64,000 nt of DNA from CAWAND01 sp963807065. GTDB taxonomy: Bacteria; Chloroflexota; Anaerolineae; Anaerolineales; E44-bin32. Shown here one piece after another: positions 56,170 to 64,000 of this stretch. The notes under the pieces are model-generated. The model made no database searches. It was not told the DNA's origin and was given only the letters and a program-made list of their open reading frames with translations. Location: the NCBI GenBank assembly GCA_963807065.1, contig CAWDZQ010000004.1:1-64000 (forward strand). The letters run 5' to 3'. Positions within the stretch are counted from its first letter, which is position 1; each line of letters starts with the position of its first letter. The position numbers and the translations under genes are program-made.

Positions 56170-57354
56170 ATGATGAGCGCCAAACCTGAACTCGAGGCCG
56201 CGCAGGGCCATATTGCCTGTCCGCAATGCGGCCAGCCTTTGCCGCTTGACGCCAGGATTTGCCCGCACTGTGGGGTCGATCTGGCGCTCGTCGCATTGTT
56301 GGCTGAACGTGCCTATCTGGAGGGGCTGCCCAATTCAGCGCCGCTGGATTCAACCCCCGAGGGTCTGGTCCCGAAGATCGGCGAGTATCTTATGGATCAG
56401 GGCCTGCTCTCCCCCGATCAACTCGAACGGGCGCTTCGCCGCCAGAAGCAGCTTGCGGACCAAGGCAAGCGCCGCCTGCTTGGCCAGACCCTGGTGGAAA
56501 TGGAGTTGGTCGACCGCGAGACGCTCGACCGGGCGATCACTCGCCAGATCATTGAACTGCATGCCGCGCTGCAGGAGGTCAACCGCACCCTGGAACGGCG
56601 CGTGACTGAGCGCACAGCCGAACTTCGGCGTGCCCTGGAACGGCTCACCGAGCTTAATCAACTCAAGGCCAACCTGATCTCAAACGTTTCCCACGAGCTG
56701 CGGACGCCCCTGGCACACATCAAGGGATACACCGAACTGCTCATCGACGATCAGCTGGGCGAACTCCCCAAAGAGCAGAAGGATGCCTTGATGGTCGTTC
56801 AGCGCGCCACCGAGCGCCTGGAGCGGCTGATCGAGGACCTGATCGAATATTCGACCGCTTCACGCGAGGGCCTGACGCTGTCGCTCAGGCCGCTCACCCT
56901 GTCAACCCTTTCGGCAGACGCAATCGAGAAATCCAAGATCAAAGCCTCCAAGGCCGGCGTGGATGTTCAGCTCAGTATTGCGCCTGATCTTCCGCCATTG
57001 ATGGCGGACGAATCGCGTCTCCGCTGGGTCCTGTTCCAGTTGATCGACAATGCCGTCAAATTCACGGCCCCCGGTGGGAAGGTTCGCCTCCAGGCGAGCG
57101 GCACGGACGGCGGAGCCCTCATCCAGGTGATCGATACCGGGATCGGCATCCCGGCCGAACGCATGGAGGAAATCTTCGAGCCGTTTCATCAACTCGATGG
57201 CTCAGCCACCCGCCGCTTTGGGGGGACCGGGCTGGGGTTGTCTCTGGTGCGGCTGATCCTCAGCGCTCATGGGACCGAACTGCGCGTCCAGAGCGAGGAA
57301 GGCAAGGGAAGCGTGTTTTCCTTCGAACTGCCCCTCGCGGTGGCTACCGCATGA
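56170..57354 (+). CDS. Histidine kinase with zinc-ribbon and MshEN-like N-terminus
   Basis: A 394-residue cytosolic kinase. Residues 17-36 form a zinc ribbon (CPQCGQPLPLDARICPHC). Residues about 64-130 contain two MshEN-type repeats: IGEYLMDQGLLSPDQLERAL...Q and LLGQTLVEMELVDRETLDRA...Q. A coiled coil leads to HisKA (SHELRTPLAHIKGYTELL, His about 175) and HATPase (DNAVKFT, DTGIGIP, GGTGLGLSLV). No TM helix is seen. MshEN domains can bind cyclic di-GMP. It overlaps the next kinase by 4 bases. Confidence 0.88.
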   Translation: MMSAKPELEAAQGHIACPQCGQPLPLDARICPHCGVDLALVALLAERAYLEGLPNSAPLDSTPEGLVPKIGEYLMDQGLLSPDQLERALRRQKQLADQGKRRLLGQTLVEMELVDRETLDRAITRQIIELHAALQEVNRTLERRVTERTAELRRALERLTELNQLKANLISNVSHELRTPLAHIKGYTELLIDDQLGELPKEQKDALMVVQRATERLERLIEDLIEYSTASREGLTLSLRPLTLSTLSADAIEKSKIKASKAGVDVQLSIAPDLPPLMADESRLRWVLFQLIDNAVKFTAPGGKVRLQASGTDGGALIQVIDTGIGIPAERMEEIFEPFHQLDGSATRRFGGTGLGLSLVRLILSAHGTELRVQSEEGKGSVFSFELPLAVATA

Positions 57355-58604
57355 CCGGCCCACTGGTCCCGTCCGGCTCTCTGACCCACGGCAATGAGCT
57401 CAACGCGGTTTATGCCATCGCCCGTATCGTCGCCGAGACCTTTGACACGGACGCCGGCCTGGACGCTGTCTTCCGGTTGGCGCGCACGATCTTCATCTTC
57501 GATGTGGTCGCCCTGTACCTGCGCAGTGAGGAATCGGATGAACTAGAGGCGATCTACGCTCGGGCGCTTGGCCGAGGCCGAACACGCGAGTCTGATCTTC
57601 CCTGGGGCGAAGCCGCCGCCGCCGAAGCCTACCGCTCCGGCCAGACGGTGCTCCGGCAGGAAGACGCCGGCCCGACGGTGGAAGGCCGGGATCGGCGGCG
57701 GGACTACTTAGGGTTGCCGATGATGGTCGGCGGCCGCTGCGTGGGAGGCCTCATCTTTGGCCGATTTGGCGGACCGGCTTACCCTCCCGAACACATCCGT
57801 CTGGCCGAATTCGTCGCCTGGCACGTCGGCCAGCTTCTGGAAAATCGGCGCATGGCTCGCCGCATCGCCACCCTGGAAGCCCAGCGAGAGTTGGCCCGCA
57901 TGCAGGAGGAGTTCATCTCGACGATCTCTCACGAACTGCGGACCCCCCTCGGGTTCATCAAGGGCTATGTCACCACCCTGCTTCGAGATGATGCGAAGTG
58001 GGAGCAGCCAGCTCGGCAGGAGTTCCTGAAGATCATTGATGACGAGGCGGACCGCCTGCGTGAGCTAATTGACAATCTGCTTGACTCGTCGCGCCTGGAG
58101 AGCGGAAGTCTGGGGATGACGCGAGAGACCGCCCAAGTGGGTACCGTCGTGCGTGATACCGTCCAGCGCGCCCGTTCGATGTACCCGGAATTGACCCTCG
58201 AGGTCCAGCTGGACAACGACCTTCCGCCGGTTGAGATGGATGCCACCCGCATTTCACAGGTGTTGGACAATTTGATTTCCAATGCCGTCAAGTACGCCCC
58301 AGCCTCGCCAGTGAGCTTGAGCGTGGCCGCCGACGACCAGTGGATGACGCTTGAGGTGCGCGACAGCGGCCCAGGCATTGATTCCGAGCACATGGCCCAC
58401 CTGTTCGAGCGTTTCTACCGGGTCCCCAACAGCAGCCGGGCCGTGCGCGGCACCGGGCTGGGATTGTACATCTGCCGCAAGATCGTCGAAGCCCATGGCG
58501 GTGAGATCGGCGTCGACAGCCTCCCTGGCCAAGGCACGCGCTTCCACTTCACCATCCCCATGATCCCCAACGATGTGTCGCTAGATCCGGAGAATGCCCT
58601 ATGA
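57351..58604 (+). CDS. GAF-domain histidine kinase
   Basis: A 417-residue cytosolic kinase: GAF domain (about 15-165), then HisKA with SHELRTPLGFIKGYVTTLL (His near 192), then HATPase with NLISNAVKYAP, DSGPGIDSEHM and GTGLGLYICRK. All catalytic residues are present. It is coupled by 4-base overlaps to the kinase before it and the regulator after it. Confidence 0.92.
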   Translation: MTGPLVPSGSLTHGNELNAVYAIARIVAETFDTDAGLDAVFRLARTIFIFDVVALYLRSEESDELEAIYARALGRGRTRESDLPWGEAAAAEAYRSGQTVLRQEDAGPTVEGRDRRRDYLGLPMMVGGRCVGGLIFGRFGGPAYPPEHIRLAEFVAWHVGQLLENRRMARRIATLEAQRELARMQEEFISTISHELRTPLGFIKGYVTTLLRDDAKWEQPARQEFLKIIDDEADRLRELIDNLLDSSRLESGSLGMTRETAQVGTVVRDTVQRARSMYPELTLEVQLDNDLPPVEMDATRISQVLDNLISNAVKYAPASPVSLSVAADDQWMTLEVRDSGPGIDSEHMAHLFERFYRVPNSSRAVRGTGLGLYICRKIVEAHGGEIGVDSLPGQGTRFHFTIPMIPNDVSLDPENAL

Positions 58605-59329
58605 CCGAGCAGGAGCAGGAGAACGAGGTCAAGACTATCCTGGTTGTTGACGACGAACCTCGCTACCAGCAGCTGGTCCAGGTCAACTTGGAGACCGAGA
58701 CCTACATTGTCCAGACGGCGGACAACGGCCAAGAAGCGGTCGAGGCCGTCGCCAACCAGCAGCCTGATTTGATCCTGTTGGATGTCATGATGCCAATCAT
58801 GGACGGCTTCACCGCCACGGAACGAATCCGCGAATTTTCCACCGTGCCAATCATCATCCTCACCGCCAAAGGCGAGGAACGTGATCGCGTGCGTGGCTTG
58901 GACGCCGGGGCTGACGACTATATCGTCAAGCCGTTTTCTGCCCAGGAACTGCTGGCCAGGGTACGGGCGGTTCTGCGCCGCGCCGAACGAGGCGGTATCG
59001 AAGATTTCCACCACCCGCTCTTCCGCCACCACGAGTTGGAAATCGATCTCGCTCGCGCCCGGGTCACCTGCAACGAAGAAGAGGTCTCTCTGACGGCCAC
59101 CGAGTACCGGCTCCTACAGACGTTTGCCGCCGCCATCGGCCGAGTTCAAACCCCCGAGGATCTGCTGACCAACGTCTGGGGGCCGGAGTACAAGGACGAC
59201 AAAGAGATCCTGTGGGTCTGCCTGAGCCGGCTGCGCCAGAAGATCGAACCGGACCCCAAGGACCCCATCCACATTGTCACTCGTCAAGGCATCGGCTACC
59301 TCATGCCACCGCTTCCGGATGACGACTGA
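58601..59329 (+). CDS. OmpR/PhoB-family response regulator
   Basis: A 242-residue DNA-binding regulator. REC domain with DD at 17-18, Asp61 in LILLDVMMPIMDG and Lys in DDYIVKPFSA. The winged-helix domain (about 135-235) has VSLTATEYRLLQTFA and VWVCLSRLRQKIE-like sequence (WVCLSRLRQKIEPDP). It is the likely output of the two preceding kinases. Confidence 0.93.
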   Translation: MTEQEQENEVKTILVVDDEPRYQQLVQVNLETETYIVQTADNGQEAVEAVANQQPDLILLDVMMPIMDGFTATERIREFSTVPIIILTAKGEERDRVRGLDAGADDYIVKPFSAQELLARVRAVLRRAERGGIEDFHHPLFRHHELEIDLARARVTCNEEEVSLTATEYRLLQTFAAAIGRVQTPEDLLTNVWGPEYKDDKEILWVCLSRLRQKIEPDPKDPIHIVTRQGIGYLMPPLPDDD

Positions 59330-60518
59330 TCGGGCCCGGGATTCCGAACGTCAGCCCAAGCTGCTGCTGATTGAGCCGGATAAGAGCAGCGCTGCGTTCC
59401 TGCGTCACATGTTGGTTCGGGCGGGTTACGAAGTGGTGTACGCCCCCGGAGGGAAAGAAGGCTTAATCGCAGCCTGGCGCGATCAGCCGGAAGCCGTGGT
59501 GCTCGAACTGGAGCTCCCGGACCTCGACGGCCTGGAAGTCATTCAACGCCTCCGCGCCGACCCTCGAACCGAGAAAATCTGGATCCTGTGCCTGACCCAG
59601 CGCAGCTCGCCCCAGGCGGCCGAGCGGGCGTATGAATTGGGTATCGAGGAGTACGTCGTCAAGCAGACCGACGCCGTCGATCTTGTGTTGAGGCGCCTGT
59701 CGGAGCTCAGACACGGAGCCCAGGTCAGCCGAGGTGGCACGTCGCCTCTCAAGCCAGGCCGCATGATCGTCTTCTTCGGGGCAAAGGGCGGTGTGGGAAC
59801 GTCGTCACTCTGCCTCAACTTTGCTCATGAGATCGCCAGCCTCGATCTTCAGCATCAAGCGGTGGTGGTCGACCTGGTCCTGCCCATGGGCGATCTGGCC
59901 CCCCAGACTGGCACTGTCAGCCCCGTCGACATCGTGCAATTGACCACCGGGCCGGACGCGGCGCTCACGCCGGATTCCTTGAGGTTCCACCTGCCGCGCC
60001 CCGAAGGATGGCAGTTCCAGCTCATCCCGGGGGCTCATGACCCTGCCCACGGCGCCGAGCTCGTCCCGGACCGGCTCGCCCCGCTGATTCAAAGGCTTCG
60101 CTCCACCTTCAGCCGTGTATACGTCGACGTCGGCCGGAATCTGTCGTCGCTGGCCATGCTGGTGCTTCGGCAAGCGGACGTGCTGGTGGCGGTGCTCAGC
60201 CCAGCGGCGAACGTCTTGGACCACACAGCGGCGACCCTGGCCTACTTGCAGGAGGAAGGCATTCCCGAAGAACGGTTCTACCTGCTGTCCAACCGCCCGC
60301 TGGGCATGGAAGACGTTTCATCCGAAGAGGTGGTCAAAGCTCTGGGGCGGACGCCCAACGCCGCCGTACCCCACTTGGCGGACAACATGTACCTCAGCAA
60401 CCGGCTCGGCCTGCCCCTGCGGGCACGATTCGAAGGCAACAACACCACCCGAGGCATGCAGCAGGCCGCCAGTGACCTGGCGGCGCATATGCACCAAGCT
60501 GTGCGGGCCGGCCCGTGA
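59319..60518 (+). CDS. CpaE/TadZ-like ATPase with D-to-E receiver domain
   Basis: A 399-residue protein joining a REC-like domain (14-130) to a MinD/ParA-type ATPase (about 145-390). The REC phosphoacceptor is Glu63 (VLELELPDLDG) instead of Asp; the acidic pocket is IEPD and the Lys is kept (EYVVKQ). The deviant Walker A is GAKGGVGTSS, as in CpaE/TadZ pilus-localising proteins. No tad or cpa genes are in the window. ATG 59319 overlaps the regulator by 11 bases. Confidence 0.85.
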   Translation: MTTDRARDSERQPKLLLIEPDKSSAAFLRHMLVRAGYEVVYAPGGKEGLIAAWRDQPEAVVLELELPDLDGLEVIQRLRADPRTEKIWILCLTQRSSPQAAERAYELGIEEYVVKQTDAVDLVLRRLSELRHGAQVSRGGTSPLKPGRMIVFFGAKGGVGTSSLCLNFAHEIASLDLQHQAVVVDLVLPMGDLAPQTGTVSPVDIVQLTTGPDAALTPDSLRFHLPRPEGWQFQLIPGAHDPAHGAELVPDRLAPLIQRLRSTFSRVYVDVGRNLSSLAMLVLRQADVLVAVLSPAANVLDHTAATLAYLQEEGIPEERFYLLSNRPLGMEDVSSEEVVKALGRTPNAAVPHLADNMYLSNRLGLPLRARFEGNNTTRGMQQAASDLAAHMHQAVRAGP

Positions 60519-60578
60519 AACTGGCTTTCGGCTGGTATGGCCGCATCGCTCCTGGTGGGTCGCCCGCCGGCGGTCTGC

Positions 60579-60584
60579 TATAAT
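60579..60584 (+). promoter_or_regulatory. Extended -10 before the tandem-HTH gene
   Basis: TGC-TATAAT with no good -35; 39 bases before ATG 60623. Same TGCTATAAT pattern as at 16049, 18402 and 19152. Confidence 0.55.
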
Positions 60585-60622
60585 CGTTTTGCTCACCTGT
60601 GACATCCCAATCGGAGCGTGCG

Positions 60623-61295
60623 ATGACCGACCAACAATCCCTCTCTTTGCGCTCCAAGATGCTTGGTGCGATGCTCCGCGAAGCCAGGCTCGAACTCGGG
60701 GAAGAGCATCCGAGAATCGGCCGAACTTCTGGGCATCAGCCCCAGCACTATGTCTTCCTATGAACACGGCGTCAAGGCGATCACCCTGCCGGAGCTGGAA
60801 GTTCTCGCATACACGTTTGACCTGCCGGTAAGAGCGTTTTGGAGTCAGGATCTGTCCGTGGTAGATCAACGACCCGCCGTCGACGCATCCCGGGCCATTC
60901 CCCTGCGGGGCCGGATGATCGCCGTGCAATTGAGACTCCATCGCCAAGCAGCCGAACTGACCCAGGCTGAATTGGCTGAGCGTACAGGGATTTCCGCCAG
61001 CCGTATTTCTGCCTACGAGCGGGGCAAACGCGGCGTACCGCTGCCGGAACTCGAAGTCCTAGCCGCCAGTCTCGGCCACCAGATTGGGGACTACCGGGAC
61101 ATGGATGGGCCGATCGGCCGTTGGGCAAGACGCAACCAGGCCTTTGAGAGTTTTACCCAGCTCCCAGATGAGCTTCAGGCTTTCACATCTGAACCAGGCA
61201 ATCGGCGCTTTCTCGAGCTGGCGCTCGACCTCAGCCAGCTGCCGGCCGATCGCCTGCGGTCGATGAGCCGGGCGCTGCAGGATATGACACCGTGA
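60623..61295 (+). CDS. Tandem XRE-type helix-turn-helix regulator, one frameshift in a G-run
   Basis: About 224 residues if one G is removed from GGGG near 60698, restoring LREARLELGKSIRESAELLG. There are two HTH domains: 14-75 (SIRESAELLGISPSTMSSYEHG) and 97-155 (ELTQAELAERTGISASRISA). Both are followed by LPELEVLA. GGAG lies 7 bases before the ATG. As read, the start codon's frame ends early and the rest (60663 on) has no good start. The following TPR gene overlaps by 4 bases. Confidence 0.8.
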
Positions 61296-61834
61296 GCGAT
61301 CCCCGCTCCGCCGGCCAGCTCGAAGACTCCGCCGGGCAAGCCTATCAGTCTCAGCGCTGGATGGAAGCCGCCGAAGGATTTGCCTCCGCCAGGGCCGCCT
61401 ACACCGCCGATGGAAACGAGCTCAAAGCCGCCGAGATGGGAAACAACGCTTGTGTGGCTTTTCTGAAAGCGGGCGATGCCGAGCGGGCTTTTGATTCCGT
61501 CGATGGCACATCTGAGGCCTTCGATCGCCTGGGAGATCGCCAGCGCGCCGCACAGGCGCTTGGCAATCTTGCTTCGGCTCTGGAAGCGAGCGGCCGGTTC
61601 GAAGAAGCCGAACGCACCTACGCCGAAGCTGCCGAGCGGTTCAAGGCCTTGGGCGATGCCGAGTCCCGAGGCGATACGCTCAAGGCGCTTTCTCAGATGC
61701 AGCTCAAGCGGGGCCACGCTATTGAGGCGCTGTCCAGCATGCAGCAGGGCCTCGAGGGCGGGCGCAAGCTCAGCCTTCGGGAGCGCTTCCTGCGCTGGCT
61801 GGCTCGGATACCCCTTCGCATCATGGGCGGCTGA
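61292..61834 (+). CDS. TPR-repeat protein
   Basis: A 180-residue all-helical protein of about three or four TPR-like repeats (AGQAYQSQRWMEAAEGFASA, AAQALGNLASALEASGRFEEAERTYAEA, ALSQMQLKRGHAIEALSSM). It ends with a basic amphipathic stretch (RERFLRWLARIPLRIMGG), perhaps membrane-associated. Its GTG start overlaps the HTH gene stop, so the two products probably work together. Confidence 0.8.
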   Translation: MSDPRSAGQLEDSAGQAYQSQRWMEAAEGFASARAAYTADGNELKAAEMGNNACVAFLKAGDAERAFDSVDGTSEAFDRLGDRQRAAQALGNLASALEASGRFEEAERTYAEAAERFKALGDAESRGDTLKALSQMQLKRGHAIEALSSMQQGLEGGRKLSLRERFLRWLARIPLRIMGG

Positions 61835-61851
61835 GCCCGATCTCCACAGCC

Positions 61852-62703
61852 ATGCAAAGATCTGATTCTTGGGTCATTCGGGCGACCGATCTCAACGATC
61901 GGGATCTCGTTCGGGGGCTGATTGAAGGCGCTCGTTGGCGTCATCAGCATCTTGATTGGTCCAATGCGCTTAGCCTGCTGGACCACCAGCCTTTTCTGAT
62001 CGCCGAGGAGCACGGGCTCCCGGTGGGTTGCCTTGCCTGCCCCCCCGACCCGCCGGCTGTTTCCTGGGTGCGGGTCTTCGCGGCCGCCTCCGGCTACCGC
62101 GTGGAAGATGTCTGGTCCACACTCTGGGAGGCCGTGGCTCAGGAGGCCGGGGACATCGGTATCGAGCGCGCGGCTGCGCTCAGCCTGCACCCCTGGATGG
62201 AGCCTTTGCTGACCGATTCAGGCTTTACGCAAAACAACGCTGTGCTCTTCATGGCTTGGGAGACAGATCTACCGGAAGCAGCGCCCGCTGGTCCCGCCAA
62301 GCTGCGGGAGCTGACCCCGTCCGACGTCGAAGCGGTCGCACTCGTCGATCACCGCGCCTTCCAGCCCATCTGGCGTCACTCCATCGAGGCCTTGCATCTG
62401 GCACTCGATCAATCCTCGTATTCAAAGGTGGCCGAGATCGACGACCAAATCGTCGCCTATCAGATCTGTACCGCCACAGCGTTCGGAGCGCACCTGGCAC
62501 GCCTGGCGGTCGACCCGGGTGCCCAGCACCAAGGCCTGGGCAGGGTGCTCGTGACGGATGTGCTGCGCACATTCTCCGAGCGTGGTTATGGGCGAGTGAC
62601 GGTCAACACCCAGGCCGACAATCTTACGAGCCAGGCGCTGTACAAACACCTGGGATTCCACGAAACCGGACAGGTCTTTCCGGTCTTCGAACGCATCCTG
62701 TAA
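61852..62703 (+). CDS. GNAT-family acetyltransferase (two GNAT-like halves)
   Basis: A 283-residue protein. The C-terminal half is a standard GNAT domain (ARLAVDPGAQHQGLGRVLV for acetyl-CoA, VNTQADNLTSQALYKHLGF). The N-terminal half looks like a degenerate second copy (RATDLNDRDLVRGLIEG). The substrate is unknown. It starts 17 bases after the TPR gene. Confidence 0.85.
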   Translation: MQRSDSWVIRATDLNDRDLVRGLIEGARWRHQHLDWSNALSLLDHQPFLIAEEHGLPVGCLACPPDPPAVSWVRVFAAASGYRVEDVWSTLWEAVAQEAGDIGIERAAALSLHPWMEPLLTDSGFTQNNAVLFMAWETDLPEAAPAGPAKLRELTPSDVEAVALVDHRAFQPIWRHSIEALHLALDQSSYSKVAEIDDQIVAYQICTATAFGAHLARLAVDPGAQHQGLGRVLVTDVLRTFSERGYGRVTVNTQADNLTSQALYKHLGFHETGQVFPVFERIL

Positions 62704-62723
62704 CTAGAGGAATTTCTGGAAGC

Positions 62724-63182
62724 CTAAGCGGCTGCGGCGTCGGGGGATGAATAGACCCTAATGACTGTGTGCAGCTCCTGCGCCGAAAACGGCTTGACCA
62801 GATAGCCGTCGGCCCCGGCAGCTCGCGCCGCATCTCGATCCTTCTGTAAGGCCTTGGCGGTGACGGCAATGGCCGGGATTTTCGCCCATGCGGGCCGGCT
62901 CCGAAGGTGCCTGATGAACGACAGGCCATCCGAGTCGGGCATCATGATGTCAGTCAAGATCAGGTCAGGGGTGAGGCCAGTCAGAATGACCAACGCCTCC
63001 GAGACATTGTGGGCCTGCTCAACGCTGTGTCCTCTCAGCCTCAGGATCTCCGATATGGCGAAGCAGAACGCCGGCTCATCGTCGACAACCAGCACGGTAA
63101 GGCTCCGAGGTGGATAACTGACGTTGGTAAGGGTTCCGCAAGGAGGGGTTTCAGTTGGAGAGTCGAGCTGCATGGCCGTCAC
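62724..63182 (-). CDS. Response regulator receiver protein
   Basis: A 152-residue single REC domain with a 28-residue N-terminal extension. DDE at 34-36, Asp78 in LILTDIMMPDSDG and Lys in DGYLVKPFSA are present. The start is not certain; a shorter product from within the extension would keep the domain. A palindromic site lies 167 bases upstream. Confidence 0.88.
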   Translation of the reverse strand: MTAMQLDSPTETPPCGTLTNVSYPPRSLTVLVVDDEPAFCFAISEILRLRGHSVEQAHNVSEALVILTGLTPDLILTDIMMPDSDGLSFIRHLRSRPAWAKIPAIAVTAKALQKDRDAARAAGADGYLVKPFSAQELHTVIRVYSSPDAAAA

Positions 63183-63348
63183 GCTTCCATAAGACCAGCG
63201 CCAAACCCTCCGGCTGATTCAGCATGACAGCGATGGTACGGGCATTCAAGGGGACAAAGGTCGCTGTAACGCCCTGCGATGCTGGAGTCCGCTCTGCCCG
63301 AATCGGCACGCGCCTGTCCCGCCACGTCAACCAACGTCAAGATTCAAC

Positions 63349-63366
63349 TTGTGAACGATTTCACAA
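63349..63366. promoter_or_regulatory. CRP/FNR-like palindrome, site 5
   Basis: TTGTGA-ACGATT-TCACAA, perfect. It lies between the CGNR gene's 3' end and the upstream region of the response regulator, both on the minus strand. Confidence 0.6.
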
Positions 63367-63437
63367 GCTAAGCGGGAGTGCACCAGCCTGCCGGTCCAAG
63401 GATGCGGTGCCGTGGCGCAGGCAGATTGCAGCGCCGG

Positions 63438-64000
63438 TCAGTCGAGGGTGCGCCGGGCGCGGCGGCGTGCTTTGGCCCTGTTCCCACAGGTCGCCATCTC
63501 GCACCAGCGCCGGCTGCGATTGCGGGACCGATCGACGAAGAGCCAGCCGCAGCGTGGATTCTCACACCGCTTTAGGCGCTCACGATGGGCCCTGAGCGAA
63601 AGAAGCCCTGGCAGAGTGCTGGCCACAAGGCCGCCCCATCCTGCATCGGAGGATATGAGACGGCCCTGACTATCGAGCCGATAGTGCGACCCTTCTAGCA
63701 GGTTCTCCAAGGCGGTCTCCCACGCCAAGTCCGGCTCGTCCTCCCACAAGCGCCAGACAAGTGATCTCACCTGCCGCAGTCTCGCCAAATCATCGGGCCC
63801 GGGGGGTGATGCTGGGGTCTGGACACGACCCTCGAGGTATGCCGTCGTCGCCTCTCCGTCGGTCAGATGATCGTGGGGCTCGGACCATCCGGCCTGGGCC
63901 CGACCGCGATGCGACCCGGGACCGTGACGCGTGTTGGCCACCGCCAGCAGCGTTTCCACAGCCTCCGCCTCATGCCAAGGCCCTTCATCTTGACCAACCA
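63438..64000 (-). CDS. CGNR zinc-finger protein, 5' end beyond the window
   Basis: At least 187 residues with the C-terminal CGNR zinc finger (RCENPRCGWLFVDRSRNRSRRWC followed by CGNRAKARR). The upstream ABATE-type domain starts near ETLLAVANTRHGPG. The frame stays open to the window edge, so the true start lies further right. Members are presumed DNA-binding regulators; the target is unknown. Confidence 0.85.
   Translation of the reverse strand, partial: VGQDEGPWHEAEAVETLLAVANTRHGPGSHRGRAQAGWSEPHDHLTDGEATTAYLEGRVQTPASPPGPDDLARLRQVRSLVWRLWEDEPDLAWETALENLLEGSHYRLDSQGRLISSDAGWGGLVASTLPGLLSLRAHRERLKRCENPRCGWLFVDRSRNRSRRWCEMATCGNRAKARRRARRTLD

Overview
The window is GC-rich, densely packed bacterial chromosome. 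My best guess is a Chloroflexota lineage (Anaerolineae-like). This is inference from gene content: lipoproteins with Thr/Pro-rich linkers, lipobox-bearing LCP proteins, a short IF2, a DHH-CBS-CBS-polyA-polymerase fusion, a SURF1 protein and a catalytically degenerate tyrosine recombinase. No rRNA or taxonomic marker alignment was available to test it.

Layout. Positions 1-6.4 kb are an accessory strip: two degenerate IS3-family elements (498-1750 and 3808-5068), two further IS3 fragments (226-353 and about 6067-6289), a frameshifted UvrD-like helicase, an AbrB/PIN toxin-antitoxin pair and a tRNA-like relic. Two intact tRNA genes follow (initiator-type Met-CAT and Leu-CAG), with an FtsB-like gene and a CPBP protease. 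From 7.9 to 18.3 kb is a core block: smc, rnc, fabF, thrC, a moaD-moaE fusion and moaC on the minus strand, then rpmF, fabD and a YbhN-type membrane protein on the plus strand. From 18.4 to 24.3 kb lie a CBS protein, a histidine-kinase-like protein lacking the phosphoacceptor His, and two tandem LCP lipoproteins. From 24.3 to 29.9 kb are the degenerate recombinase, a PhoU-like protein, a cupredoxin lipoprotein, era with a translationally coupled DNA methyltransferase, SURF1 and a DinB-like protein.

From 30.3 to 37.8 kb runs the translation operon nusA-ylxR-infB-rbfA-nrnA-truB-ribF (minus), with a good promoter and a two-hairpin leader. It is divergent from gyrA (38.1-40.7 kb). From 40.8 to 46.0 kb are a lipocalin-like gene and three tandem LysM/M23 lipoproteins. 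Next come a GNAT protein, the DHH-CBS-CBS-nucleotidyltransferase fusion, a GH13 amylase, a solute-binding lipoprotein, a lipoate ligase, a DUF4230 protein, a DUF503 protein and an SDR. From 55.6 to 63.2 kb is a signalling cluster: three response regulators, two histidine kinases (one with a zinc ribbon and a MshEN-like module), a CpaE/TadZ-like ATPase with a D-to-E receiver, a tandem-HTH regulator, a TPR protein and a GNAT protein. A CGNR zinc-finger gene runs off the right edge.

Two points apply to the whole window. First, an 18-bp palindrome TTGTGA-N6-TCACAA occurs four times exactly and once with one mismatch, always outside genes and 8-12 kb apart. Second, five otherwise good genes carry a single frameshift, two of them in G-runs, so some apparent breaks may be sequencing or assembly errors.
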